Source of the DNA: Acidobacteriota bacterium
GTDB taxonomy: Bacteria > Acidobacteriota > Vicinamibacteria > Vicinamibacterales > CAVVIG01
Direction of reading: 5' to 3'
DNA length: 64,000 nucleotides
NCBI GenBank assembly: GCA_016195265.1
Contig: JACPZW010000027.1
Location: forward strand, 117,293-181,292
Below, in pieces: positions 38,329 to 48,700 of the stretch. The notes below the pieces were generated by a model, which worked only from the letters and a program-made list of their open reading frames with translations, searched no databases and was not told the origin of the DNA. A program made the translations under genes and the position numbers. How positions within the stretch are numbered: position 1 is the stretch's first letter; each line of letters starts with the position of its first letter.

Positions 38329-38679
38329 TGCGGCGCGCGAATCTCATCGCCGGCGCAATGCTTCTGACCGCCTTCGTCGCGTGCCAAGGCAAGCCATCGT
38401 CGCACGCCTCCACCGGAGGCGCGGGCGGCCGCAGCGTGGTCGTGTACTCGTCGGCGGACAAGGAATTCGCGGAGCTCATCTTCCGCGCGTACGAACAGAA
38501 GACCGGCGTCAAGGTGCTGCCGCTGTACGACACGGAAGAAACCAAGACGGCGGGTGCCGGGGCCGACGATCTACGTCACTCATCAGGCGGAGGACGCGCG
38601 GAATCTGGCGGAGCGAGTGGTGACGCTCGATGGCGGCAAGCTGGCCGTCAGCGATCATCCCTGGACCGAGGAAACGTAA
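38329..38679 (+). pseudogene. Deleted ferric ABC transporter: substrate-binding start joined to ATPase end
   Basis: Starts as a lipoprotein of the Fe(III) binding-protein family: lipobox FVAC at residues 16-19, then SVVVYSSADKEFAELIFRAYEQ and GVKVLPLYDTEETKTAG. Near 38552 this identity ends. In another frame the sequence continues as the C-terminal end of an ABC ATPase (PTIYVTHQAEDARNLAERVV then TLDGGKLAVSDHPW) to TAA 38677. In intact operons the binding protein, permease and ATPase are consecutive, so an internal deletion of roughly 2-3 kb is inferred. Confidence 0.7.
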
Positions 38680-38693
38680 AGCCGGCCTTAATC

Positions 38694-38896
38694 CTAAGAG
38701 CGCGTTGCAGAATTAGCCGAACGCGGGTGGCGCCGAACGGGGCGCCCCCCCCGGCGCGGAGCCCCGGTCCCGGATTCAGTGCTTTTGGGGCGAGCACCCC
38801 GGGGTCCCCGCCGCGTGTTTCCCAACGCGGTGGGGTGGCTGGGAGGGGCTGTTCGGCGTCAGGACCCGTGCCGCTAATTCTGCAACGCATTCTAAG
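38694..38896. mobile_element. MITE-like element with 16-24 bp terminal inverted repeats
   Basis: A perfect 16-bp inverted pair, GCGTTGCAGAATTAGC at 38702-38717 and its complement at 38873-38888, extends outwards to 24 bp with 21 matches. The 155-bp interior is strongly GC-rich (a run of eight C at 38746-38752) and has no ORF of note. The right end contains the purE stop codon. Non-autonomous DNA element is the best reading; no transposase with matching ends is in the window. Confidence 0.6.
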
Positions 38897-39377
38897 AAAG
38901 CGTCTCGCGCCGTACCTGGTCCGCGATTTCGTCGCGGTAGGCCTGCAGCTTCGCGCGCAACTCCGGTCGCGAGTTCGCCAGAATCGCGACGGCGAGCAGA
39001 CCCGCGTTCGCGGCGCCTGACGGACCGATCGCCACGGTCGCGACGGGAATGCCCTTCGGCATCTGCACCGTCGAGAGCAGCGAGTCGAGACCATTCAGCG
39101 TGGAGCTCTGCATCGGCACACCAATCACGGGAAGAATCGTGTGCGCCGCGACGACGCCCGCCAGGTGCGCCGCGCCGCCGGCGCCGGCGATGATGACTTC
39201 CATCCCACGGCCGATGGCGCCGGAGACGTACTCGGTGACCAGGCCCGGTGTGCGATGCGCCGACATCACGCGGCTTTCGTGCGCCACGCCGAACTTGGTG
39301 AGCATCTCGGAGGCCTGGCGCATGGCCTCCCAGTCCGACTTGCTGCCCATGAGAATGCCGACGAGGGGTGTTGTCAT
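38892..39377 (-). CDS. purE: 5-(carboxyamino)imidazole ribonucleotide mutase
   Basis: 161 residues from ATG 39377; the frame is open further only through a GGCTGGT repeat. Class I PurE blocks: [29 protein letters not shown] (catalytic His in SAHRTP), [55 protein letters not shown] split by the active-site loop, [10 protein letters not shown]. It converts N5-CAIR to CAIR in purine synthesis. No purK is adjacent. The stop codon lies in the right repeat of the 38694 element. Confidence 0.96.
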   Translation of the reverse strand: MTTPLVGILMGSKSDWEAMRQASEMLTKFGVAHESRVMSAHRTPGLVTEYVSGAIGRGMEVIIAGAGGAAHLAGVVAAHTILPVIGVPMQSSTLNGLDSLLSTVQMPKGIPVATVAIGPSGAANAGLLAVAILANSRPELRAKLQAYRDEIADQVRRETLS

Positions 39378-39382
39378 TGTTG

Positions 39383-39465
39383 TGGCTGGTGGCTGGTGGC
39401 TGGAAAATAATACCGCAATCCCGGAAGCGGACATCTTCTCCTGTGGCGTCCGGCTCTAGCCGGAC
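39383..39465. repeat. GGCTGGT tract and a GTGGC-foot REP-like palindrome
   Basis: Three 7-nt GGCTGGT units (39383-39403), which purE's frame would read upstream of its true start. 40 bp further is a REP-like hairpin: GTGGC foot (39443-39447) and GTCCGGCT/CT/AGCCGGAC (39448-39465), 15 bp before the M16 peptidase start. Same family as 11587. Confidence 0.75.
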
Positions 39466-39480
39466 GTAAAATCGCCGCTT

Positions 39481-40824
39481 ATGAAACGCGCGCTACTCCC
39501 GCTCGTCGTTCTCCTCGCGGCGCTAACCGCGCGCACGGCGGCGCAGGCGCCGAGAATCGAAGTCCAGTACACGCAGTTCACGCTGCCCAACGGTCTCACG
39601 GTAATCCTCCACGAGGATCACAGCGTGCCGATCGTGACGGTGAACATGTGGTACCACGTCGGCTCGGCGCGCGAGCGCACCGGCCGCACGGGCTTCGCGC
39701 ATCTTTTCGAACACCTGATGTTCATGGGTTCGGGACACGTCAAGCCCGGACAGTTCGACGAATGGCTCGAAGCGGCCGGCGGCGACAACAACGGCTCGAC
39801 CGAAAACGATCGCACTAACTATTGGATTAATGTCCCGTCGAGCGCGCTCGAACTCGCGCTGTTCCTCGAGTCCGATCGCATGGGCTATCTGCTCGACACG
39901 ATGACGCCCAAGACCGTCGACGCGCAGCGCGACGTCGTCAAGAACGAGCGGCGGCAGAGCTACGAGAACAGGCCGTACGGGCTCGCCGAGCCGACGATCG
40001 GCGAGATGCTGTATCCCGAGGGCCATCCGTATCACTGGCCGGTGATCGGCTACATGCCGGATCTGACGGCCGCGAGCCAGGAGGACGTCGTCGCGTTCTT
40101 CACGAAGTACTACGCGCCGTCGAACGCGAGCCTCGTCGTCGCTGGCGATATCCAGACGGCCGCGGCGCGCGCGCTGATCGAGAAGTGGTTCAGCGACGTG
40201 AAGGCCGCGCCCGCGCCGGAGCCGATGCCGAAGCCGACCGCCGTCCTGACCGGCGTGCAGAAGAAGACGATGACGGACAAGGTCCAGCTGCCGCGGATCT
40301 ATCTCGCCTGGCTGACGCCGCCGCACTTCGCGCCGGGCGACGCGACGATGGACGTCGTCGCGGACATTCTGGCGGGCGGGAAGAACTCGCGGCTGCACAA
40401 ACGGCTCGTCTACGACATGCAAATCGCGCAGAACGTGTTCGCGAACCAGCAGTCGCAGGCGCTGTCGTCATCGTTCCAGATCGTCGCCACGGCGAGGCCG
40501 GGACACACGGTCGCGGAGCTGCAGACGGTGATCGACGAAGAGATCCAGAAGCTGCAGCGCGAGGCGCCGACGGCGCACGAGTTCGAGCGATCAATCAATA
40601 CGATCGAGGCGTCGTTCTACAACCGGATGGAGCACGTCGGCGGCTTCGGCGGCAAGGCCGATCAGCTGAACGCGTACTTCACCGAGACCGGCCATCCGAA
40701 CTGGTTCAACGAGGATCTCGCGCGGTACCGCGCGTTGAAGGCGGACGACATCCGCGCCGCCGCCGCGCAGTTCCTCCCGCTCGACAAGCGCGTCGAGCTC
40801 GTTGTCGAGCCTGAGAAGCCGTAG
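39481..40824 (+). CDS. Exported M16 zinc peptidase, active subunit
   Basis: 447 residues, signal peptide (LLPLVVLLAALTARTAAQ). Inverzincin motif HLFEHLMF (HxxEH, residues about 78-82) in GFAHLFEHLMFMGS; downstream Glu in the conserved RDVVKNERRQSYEN supplies the third zinc ligand. Second M16 domain from about residue 210 with RLVYDMQIAQNVFA. Single-chain M16B size, which works as a dimer, here probably with the ligand-less homologue encoded 0.2 kb downstream. Periplasmic peptide degradation is inferred. Confidence 0.93.
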   Translation: MKRALLPLVVLLAALTARTAAQAPRIEVQYTQFTLPNGLTVILHEDHSVPIVTVNMWYHVGSARERTGRTGFAHLFEHLMFMGSGHVKPGQFDEWLEAAGGDNNGSTENDRTNYWINVPSSALELALFLESDRMGYLLDTMTPKTVDAQRDVVKNERRQSYENRPYGLAEPTIGEMLYPEGHPYHWPVIGYMPDLTAASQEDVVAFFTKYYAPSNASLVVAGDIQTAAARALIEKWFSDVKAAPAPEPMPKPTAVLTGVQKKTMTDKVQLPRIYLAWLTPPHFAPGDATMDVVADILAGGKNSRLHKRLVYDMQIAQNVFANQQSQALSSSFQIVATARPGHTVAELQTVIDEEIQKLQREAPTAHEFERSINTIEASFYNRMEHVGGFGGKADQLNAYFTETGHPNWFNEDLARYRALKADDIRAAAAQFLPLDKRVELVVEPEKP

Positions 40825-40842
40825 GCAGACGAAGATTAGGTA

Positions 40843-41030
40843 GCCACAGAGCTCACGGAGACACAGAGATTGATCGGGAGGCACATGTTCGACGCGGCGC
40901 CGCGAAGCGGCGGTTCAGCCTGCATCGCAGGCTGCCCGCGTCGAACATCTCTTCGGTCCGCTCCGTGACTCTGTGCCTCTGTGGCCCATTCCCCTCTGTG
41001 TCCTCTGTGTCCTCTGTGTCCTTTGTCGTT
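40843..41030. repeat. CACAGAG/CTCTGTG tracts flanking a hairpin element
   Basis: Left tract 40843-40868 (CCACAGAGCTCACGGAGACACAGAG), right tract 40955-41030 on the opposite strand sense (CTCCGTGACTCTGTGCCTCTGTG, then CTCTGTGTC three times and CTTTGTC). The 9-nt period is clear. They bracket the structured element at 40885-40948. The right tract is in frame with the next M16 gene and would give a CVLCVLCVLC leader, which is not a real N-terminus. Confidence 0.8.
40885..40948. repeat. Compound hairpin element
   Basis: A perfect 13-bp outer stem (ATGTTCGACGCGG with its complement at 40936-40948) encloses two inner hairpins: GCCGC/GAA/GCGGC (about 40899-40912) and AGCCTGC/ATC/GCAGGCT (40918-40934). 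A cruciform- or tRNA-like folded RNA is possible. It stands exactly between two inverted CACAGAG tracts. Confidence 0.65.
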
Positions 41031-41044
41031 CCGCAGACAACGAA

Positions 41045-42493
41045 ATGACAACCTCCATGCGTCGATGCATCACTCCACTCGTTCTCCTGCTGGGCACGGT
41101 GCTCTCGGCACAGGCGCCCGATCGCAGTCATCCGCCGCAGCCGGGGCCGGCGCCGGCGCTGCACATGCCGCCGATCCAGAAGCGCGCGCTCTCGAACGGG
41201 CTGCCGGTCTGGATCGTGGAACTGCATGACGTGCCGGTCGCGCAGATCAACCTGCTGGTCTTCAGCGGCAGCGCCGACGATCCACCGGGACGCTTCGGCG
41301 CGGCGAGCCTCGCCTCGGCGATGCTCGAAGAGGGCGCGGGCACGCGCTCGGCGCTCGAGATCGCGGATGCGATCGATTTCCTCGGCGCCGATCTCTCGGC
41401 GGGCAGCGGCATCGACTCGACGGCAGTCCGCCTCCACGTGCCGGTCGCGCGCCTGGCCGATGCGCTGCCGATCATGGCGGACGTCGCGCTGCGGCCGGCG
41501 TTCAAGAGCGAAGAGCTCGACCGGCTCCGCCAGCAGCGGCTGACGCAGATGATCCAGGGCCGCGACGATCCGCAGACGATCGCGAGCACCACGTTCCCGC
41601 GCGTCCTCTACGGACCGCGGCATCGCTACGGCACGCCGATCGGCGGGACGGCTGAAACGATCAAGACGTTCACGCCAGACGACCTGCGCGAGTTCTACTC
41701 GTCGACCTTCCGTCCCGACCGCGCGACGATTCTCGCCGTCGGCGATCTGACGCCGGACAACGTGATGCCGCTTCTCGAGAAGAGCTTCGGCGTCTGGAAA
41801 GCATCCGGCGCCGCCGCGCCGAAGCAGACGATTGCCGCCGTTGACCAACCGGCCGAGCGGCAGATCTACCTGGTGGACAAGCCTGGCGCCGCGCAGTCGC
41901 AGATCCGCATCGGCTGGATCGGCGTGCCGCGGTCCACGCCGGATTACTTCCCGCTCGTCGTCATGAACACGATCCTCGGCGGTTCGTTCAGTTCTCGCTT
42001 GAATATGAACCTGCGCGAGCAGCATGGCTACACGTACGGCGCTTCCTCGCAGTTCGATATGCGCGCCGCCGCCGGACCGTTCTCCGCGGCCGCGGGCGTG
42101 CAGACCGACAAGACCAGGGAATCGCTGACGGAGTTCTTCAACGAGCTGAATGGAATTCTCAAACCGGTTCCGGCCGAAGAGCTGTCGCGCGCGAAGAACT
42201 ACGTCGCGTTGCGGTATCCCGGCGGATTCGAGACCACCGGCGACGTCTCACGTCAGCTCGAGAACGCGCTCGTTTTCCACCTGCCGGACAACTACTTCTC
42301 CACCTACGTGCAGAACATCCAGGCCGTCACCGCCGCCGACGTGCAGCGCGTCGCGCGGAAGTACATCGCCCCCGGCCGCTTCGCCGTCGTCGTCGTCGGG
42401 GATCAGAAGGCGATCGAAGCGGGAATCCGCTCGCTGAATCTCGGGCCGATCAATATGATGACGATCGACGAGGTGTTCGGCCCCAAACCGTAA
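41045..42493 (+). CDS. M16 peptidase homologue lacking the zinc site
   Basis: 482 residues from ATG 41045 (MTTSMRRCITPLVLLLGTVLS, signal peptide); the longer frame to 40973 only adds repeat. The M16 fold is recognisable (LSNGLPVWIVELHDVPVAQINLLVFSG, RLRQQRLTQMIQGRDDP, YRYGTPIGGTAETI, LNMNLREQHGYTYGASSQF). At the place of HxxEH it reads FGAASLASAMLEEGAGTRS, so both His are gone. Such subunits pair with an active M16 partner and supply substrate-binding R/Y residues (GYTYGA). The active partner is the preceding gene. Confidence 0.92.
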   Translation: MTTSMRRCITPLVLLLGTVLSAQAPDRSHPPQPGPAPALHMPPIQKRALSNGLPVWIVELHDVPVAQINLLVFSGSADDPPGRFGAASLASAMLEEGAGTRSALEIADAIDFLGADLSAGSGIDSTAVRLHVPVARLADALPIMADVALRPAFKSEELDRLRQQRLTQMIQGRDDPQTIASTTFPRVLYGPRHRYGTPIGGTAETIKTFTPDDLREFYSSTFRPDRATILAVGDLTPDNVMPLLEKSFGVWKASGAAAPKQTIAAVDQPAERQIYLVDKPGAAQSQIRIGWIGVPRSTPDYFPLVVMNTILGGSFSSRLNMNLREQHGYTYGASSQFDMRAAAGPFSAAAGVQTDKTRESLTEFFNELNGILKPVPAEELSRAKNYVALRYPGGFETTGDVSRQLENALVFHLPDNYFSTYVQNIQAVTAADVQRVARKYIAPGRFAVVVVGDQKAIEAGIRSLNLGPINMMTIDEVFGPKP

Positions 42494-42494
42494 G

Positions 42495-42518
42495 TGGCTG
42501 GTGGCTGGTGGCTGGAAA
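42495..42518. repeat. GGCTGGT short-period tract
   Basis: Three 7-nt units (GGCTGGT, GGCTGGT, GGCTGGA) starting 2 bp after the M16 homologue stop. Same word as at 39383, 46577 (complement) and 57885. Confidence 0.7.
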
Positions 42519-42568
42519 AGACGTCGCGTGAGCCTCAGCCGAGCGGAATAAACGAACGTGATCGTCCA

Positions 42569-42709
42569 TCACTCGCCGGGCTCGAGCGCGTCAATGTCGG
42601 CGATGCGCTCTGCCGGCGGCCGCGAGAGCCAATAGCGAAGCGCCGGCCGATCGCGGCGCTCCTCCTCGAACGAGGTCACGCGAACCACGCGCTGCAGTCG
42701 AAATTCCAT
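42569..42709 (-). CDS. 46-residue protein of unknown function
   Basis: ATG 42709 to TGA 42569: MEFRLQRVVRVTSFEEERRD, then LRYWLSRPPAERIADIDALE. This '...YW.SRP..ERI..I..L' pattern is the one seen in small partner proteins of nucleotidyltransferase-type two-gene modules, but no partner gene is adjacent. The frame continues upstream into the 42721 gene without a start of its own. It is preceded by AGTCTCCCAGCG, a weak ribosome site. Confidence 0.5.
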   Translation of the reverse strand: MEFRLQRVVRVTSFEEERRDRPALRYWLSRPPAERIADIDALEPGE

Positions 42710-42720
42710 CGCTGGGAGAC

Positions 42721-44298
42721 TCAGTATAGCGCCGACGCGAGCAGTCCATCGGGGTCGCTGGTCCAGAGAACGACGTAGCCGGGCGCGTAGACGACGACGC
42801 GTCCGTCGTTCTGCACGACCAGGTACGAGCCGGGATGACTGCCCGAGCCGGCGCTCCACACTTCCGATCCGTCCGCGTCGTACACGACGAAGTCGCCGCC
42901 GGCGTCCATGATCGCGCGCCCCGCCGTCTCGCCTTCCGTCCCGCTGCTCCATACGCGGACGCGATCCGGCCCGTAGAGGACCAGGTCGCCGTCGCGCTGA
43001 TAGACGAGCTGGAATCGCCCGTCAGGCGATCGCACCGATTGATCCGGCGCCAGGCCCCGTCCCGTATCGATCGACGGATAGACGATGTCGCCGTTCGCGA
43101 TCACCTTGCTGATGGCGTACATGAACGTCAGCGGCCGATCGTCGGGCACGATGATCGACGGTCCCTCGAGCCAGCTCGAGTAGTCGTACAGATCCGCGAC
43201 GAGACCCTTCACGCGATACGCGTTCGCTTGTAACGTCACGGCGTCGAACCACCCCTGATCGTCAAACGACGTCGCGACGCTCGCGCCCCACAGAATGAGT
43301 CCGAAGCCCAGGCCGGCGGCGTGCGCGCGATCCTTCAGCGACACCAGCGGATCGACGTCGAGCGCGCGGGCCCAGTCGTGATCGACCTCGATGTAGTCCA
43401 CCGCCGGCGTGCCGTTGCAGCACCCGAGCGCATCGATCCACGCGCCGAGCGCGCGATCGTCCTGCGTGGGAAACGGCTCGATGTCGACGATGCGCGCGTC
43501 CGGGTACCTGGCGCGGATCAAATCGGCGAACGCGCGCGTTTGATTGATGGCGTAGTCCACGTCGCCCGCCACCATCCCGCTCACGACGGCGTGGAGCGGC
43601 TCGTCGAGAAAGAAGACGCCGATGCGCGCGCCGTTCTTCACCATGCGGTCCCACAGCGTCCGCCCCGCCCTGAAGCAGCCACGCGCCGACCTGCAGTCCG
43701 CGCCGGGCTTGAGCACGCCCACTTCGAGTCCGATCGTGATCCCGACGGTCGCCAGGTTCGAGAAACACGTCCGCTGTTCCCCGTCGGTCATCATGTTGAC
43801 CGACCAGTCCGCGTTCGCCAGAAACGTCGTCCGGCTGCCCACGGTCGGCCACGACGCGAGATTGAGACACGCCGTCTTGAACGTCGACCGCCTGGCGCCG
43901 TACGACTCGAGATGTTCGGTGGGCTTGAGGCTGAGGGCTGTCGCGGTCTGCGTGACGCTGACGTCAATGCCCGCAATCGTGACGGTCGCGGATCGCGTGG
44001 CGCCCGTGATGTTTGGACGGACGCTCCAGTCGACCGCGCTGGTTCCCTTGCGCGTCTTGGCGGACAGCGCGATCCATCCAGCATCGCCGGTGTCGATCGT
44101 CCACGCGCACTTGTTCGACGCGGCCGTGACCGTGACACGGCCGCTCCCGCCGGCGCCGCCGGCGGTGATCACCGCCGGGGACACTTGGTCCTGACAGGCG
44201 TTTGCAGGCTGCGCGACCACCGCGCGGGCGCCGAACACGAAAGCGGCAGCAATGAGGGCTCGTGCGATGTATTTCCCTACCCGCCTCACCTGCCCCAC
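42721..44298 (-). CDS. Exported BACON + barrel-like + bulb-lectin protein
   Basis: 525 residues. Signal peptide (IARALIAAAFVFGARAVVAQP). A BACON-like Ig domain at about 35-120 (CAWTIDTGDAGWIALSAKTRKG, GTSAVDWSVRPNITGATRSATVTIAG split by strands). A central region (125-400) with TIM-barrel-like blocks: GARIGVFFLDEPLH, ARIVDIEPFP, AVDYIEVDHDWARAL, LGFGLILWG, ALKGLVADLYDYSSW. A C-terminal bulb-type lectin with three beta repeats (VYQRDGDLVLYG, MDAGGDFVVYD, VQNDGRVVVYA), close to the QxDxNxVxY mannose-site motif. The architecture suggests a glycan-targeted hydrolase, but I cannot assign a glycosidase family. Confidence 0.75.
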   Translation of the reverse strand: MGQVRRVGKYIARALIAAAFVFGARAVVAQPANACQDQVSPAVITAGGAGGSGRVTVTAASNKCAWTIDTGDAGWIALSAKTRKGTSAVDWSVRPNITGATRSATVTIAGIDVSVTQTATALSLKPTEHLESYGARRSTFKTACLNLASWPTVGSRTTFLANADWSVNMMTDGEQRTCFSNLATVGITIGLEVGVLKPGADCRSARGCFRAGRTLWDRMVKNGARIGVFFLDEPLHAVVSGMVAGDVDYAINQTRAFADLIRARYPDARIVDIEPFPTQDDRALGAWIDALGCCNGTPAVDYIEVDHDWARALDVDPLVSLKDRAHAAGLGFGLILWGASVATSFDDQGWFDAVTLQANAYRVKGLVADLYDYSSWLEGPSIIVPDDRPLTFMYAISKVIANGDIVYPSIDTGRGLAPDQSVRSPDGRFQLVYQRDGDLVLYGPDRVRVWSSGTEGETAGRAIMDAGGDFVVYDADGSEVWSAGSGSHPGSYLVVQNDGRVVVYAPGYVVLWTSDPDGLLASALY

Positions 44299-44388
44299 CC
44301 GCCCTCCCTGCTCATGCCGGGTCCAAAAGGACCCGGCCTACGTACCCGGCCTACGTACCCGCGCCGGGTCCAAAAGGACCCGGCCTAC
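44278..44388. repeat. CCTGCCCCACCCGCC tract abutting two inverted REPs
   Basis: The tract 44278-44312 (CCCTACCCGCCTCACCTGCC and relatives) overlaps the start of the 42721 gene. Inverted GCC-type REPs follow at 44316-44341 and 44363-44388, with a half REP (CCCGGCCTACGTA) between them. The last ends 13 bp before the stop of the S9 peptidase gene. Confidence 0.85.
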
Positions 44389-44400
44389 TCCTCACCCGGC

Positions 44401-46530
<2,130 letters not shown>

Positions 46531-46542
46531 GACCAACTCCTG

Positions 46543-46608
46543 GTCCGGCTGACGCCGGACACTACGGCTCATCGCCCTTCCAACCACCAGCCACCAGCCA
46601 CGAGCCAC
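46543..46608. repeat. GTAGT-foot REP-like palindrome and GGCTGGT tract
   Basis: On the minus strand a GTAGT foot (46561-46565) with stem GTCCGGC, loop GTCA, GCCGGAC (46543-46560), 12 bp before the S9 gene start, so it lies across the ribosome-binding region. Then CCAACCACCAGCCACCAGCC-type 7-nt words (46579-46608), the complement of GGCTGGT, reaching the next gene's stop. Confidence 0.75.
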
Positions 46609-48429
46609 CTATTTCCCATCCACCGAAAACGCAAGCAGCACATTCCCATTCAGCCCGCCCCACTGGGCATAGCCGGATGTCGTTAACAGGACGCCGTTGG
46701 CGATCGCGGGGCCGCCGACGTCAATCGAGCCGCCGCGCGCCTTCGATCCGTTGACCGTCGTGTACTCCTGCGCGGTGTCGAAGTCCCACACGATGTGGCC
46801 GTCGCGCGTCGAGTAGCCGCGCATGTGGCCGTCGACGGATCCGGAGAAGACGATACCGTCGATCACCGAGGCCGGCGCGGACTGCGCGGGGCTGCAGCGC
46901 GGGCGATCGCCGCATCCGGGAATCGGCACGTGCCACGCCTCTTTGCCGTCCGACAACTTGAGCGCGAACAGACCGCCGCCGATCGCGCCGTTGGGCGTCA
47001 TCCCGTTGATGTCGAGCGCCGCCTGCTTGAACGCGATGTCCGACAGCGGCACGTAGATGTTCTGCCCGTCCGCGGCCGATCCCCACTCGACGCCGCCGAG
47101 TGCGCCGCCGCGGCCGATCCGCGTGGCCCAGCGGAGCTTTCCGCCGTCATCCGGGTCGAGGGCGTGCACGACGGCCGACTTCTGGCCGATGACGAGCGCG
47201 CGCGTTCCGGACGGGAGCGTCACCAGTATCGGCGGCGACCCGAAGTCCACGTCGGGCCCGCGCGAATCTGGACAGTTGGTCGAATCGGCGGCGCCGCAGG
47301 CGAGGTTGAACGCGTCGCCCTTCGTCATCTGCTGCGCCCACTTGATCGCGCCGGTCTGGAGATCCATCGCCATGATCGCGTCGGACGTCTCCGCCGGCGG
47401 ATCGGAATAGCTGTCGCCCGTCGCGACGTAGAGCACCTGCGCCTTCTCGTCGATCGTCGGCGACGACCAGATGGCCGCGCCCGACGGCCCGAAGAACTGT
47501 GTGCCGACCTGGTTCTTGCGCCGCGCCACCGGCGCCTCGGGGATCGCGAATGTCTTCCACGCGACCTCGCCGGTGGCCGCGTCGAGCGCGACGACGCTGC
47601 CGCGGAACGTGCAGCACGGGTACTGGGGCGAGGCGCCGATCACTTCCTCGACCGACGACACGGGCACGTACACGCGGCCGCGATAGAACTTCGGCGTCCC
47701 CGTGACGCGGGCGACGATATGCGGATCGACTCTGCGCTTCCAGCGCAGCGCGCCGGTCGCGACATCGACGGCGTACACGTTGGCCGCCACGTCGCCGAAG
47801 AAGGCGAGGCTCGATCCGCCGGCGTCGCCGACGTCAACGGCGGTGCGCACCATGGCGCCGGCGTCGAACGTCCAGTACACACAGCCATCGCGCAGGCTCA
47901 GCGAGTAGATGCGGCCCGTGACGCTGCCGACGAACACACGGTCGCCGACGACGCTCGGCTGGACTGCCGCGGAAGCGTCGCCCGAAAACGCAAACGCCCA
48001 TTTGAGCTTCAACTTCGAAACATCGTCTGCCTTGAGATTCGGGGCGCGCTGGAAACGATCGTTCGCGAGCGAGAGGCCCCATCCAGACCAGTTGGGCGCG
48101 TTGGCTGACGCGGCGGGCGCGGGCGCCGCGCACATCTTGAGCGGCGGCGGCGCCGGCGTCTCGCCGATCGCCTTGCCGGAGAGAAACGCCGCGAGGGCGC
48201 GCCGCTCCGCCGCGGTCCGTTCGGCGCCCTGGACGCGCATCGAGCCCGTCTCGAGCGCGGCGACGATCGCTTCGGGCGCCAGTTGCGTGAGCGCGAGCCG
48301 CGCGGGCGTGCGCGGCTGGCCCGCGTCGTGGCACCGCGCGCAGTACTGCGCGTAGAGCGCCCCGCCGTCCTGCGCGAGCGCCGGCGGCGCGAGGCCGAGT
48401 ATGAAGAGGACGCAGGTGACAGCCCGCAT
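46609..48429 (-). CDS. Cytochrome c-PQQ propeller dehydrogenase
   Basis: 606 residues, signal peptide (CVLFILGLAPPALAQ). N-terminal cytochrome c with CARCH (residues about 31-35) and distal Met candidate in GSMRV. Then an eight-bladed PQQ propeller with repeated W-docking strands (GRIYSLSLRDGCVYWTF, NVYAVDVATGALRWKRRV, GSVVALDAATGEVAWKTF, AIMAMDLQTGAIKWAQQ, VVHALDPDDGGKLRWAT, GLFALKLSDGKEAWHV). This matches polyvinyl-alcohol dehydrogenase (cytochrome) and related quinoproteins. The substrate is uncertain. The heme passes electrons to the respiratory chain. Confidence 0.9.
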   Translation of the reverse strand: MRAVTCVLFILGLAPPALAQDGGALYAQYCARCHDAGQPRTPARLALTQLAPEAIVAALETGSMRVQGAERTAAERRALAAFLSGKAIGETPAPPPLKMCAAPAPAASANAPNWSGWGLSLANDRFQRAPNLKADDVSKLKLKWAFAFSGDASAAVQPSVVGDRVFVGSVTGRIYSLSLRDGCVYWTFDAGAMVRTAVDVGDAGGSSLAFFGDVAANVYAVDVATGALRWKRRVDPHIVARVTGTPKFYRGRVYVPVSSVEEVIGASPQYPCCTFRGSVVALDAATGEVAWKTFAIPEAPVARRKNQVGTQFFGPSGAAIWSSPTIDEKAQVLYVATGDSYSDPPAETSDAIMAMDLQTGAIKWAQQMTKGDAFNLACGAADSTNCPDSRGPDVDFGSPPILVTLPSGTRALVIGQKSAVVHALDPDDGGKLRWATRIGRGGALGGVEWGSAADGQNIYVPLSDIAFKQAALDINGMTPNGAIGGGLFALKLSDGKEAWHVPIPGCGDRPRCSPAQSAPASVIDGIVFSGSVDGHMRGYSTRDGHIVWDFDTAQEYTTVNGSKARGGSIDVGGPAIANGVLLTTSGYAQWGGLNGNVLLAFSVDGK

Positions 48430-48484
48430 AAAAGAGCCTCCCGAAGAGATGCTTGAAACGCGCGGATTATACTAGCTTGATCTG

Positions 48485-48700
48485 ATGAGTCATCGACTGC
48501 AGCTTCTCGTACCAGAGGCACTCGATCGCCGAATCCGCATGGCCGCGCGCCGGCCTGGCCTGTCCGCGGGGGCGTGGGTGCGCCAGGCGATCGACCAGGC
48601 CCTTCAGAAAGATCGCCAGGGCGATCCGTTGGACCAGCTCGGCGCGCCGACCGGCGACATCGAGCAGATGCTCGCCGAAATCGAGGCCGGGCGAGGCTGA
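48485..48700 (+). CDS. Ribbon-helix-helix antitoxin (VapB-like)
   Basis: 71 residues. N-terminal beta strand (HRLQLLVPEALDRRIRMAA) and two helices (SAGAWVRQAIDQAL) form an RHH DNA-binding domain; the acidic tail (DIEQMLAEIEAG) would neutralise the toxin. The typical toxin start overlaps the stop in such operons; here only a ruined PIN gene follows, so the antitoxin is an orphan. Confidence 0.75.
   Translation: MSHRLQLLVPEALDRRIRMAARRPGLSAGAWVRQAIDQALQKDRQGDPLDQLGAPTGDIEQMLAEIEAGRG

Noticed and set aside
38223..39020. Long plus-strand ORF through the binding-protein remnant and the 38694 element
   Set aside because: Only its first part is protein-like; after the deletion point it translates non-coding GC-rich DNA.
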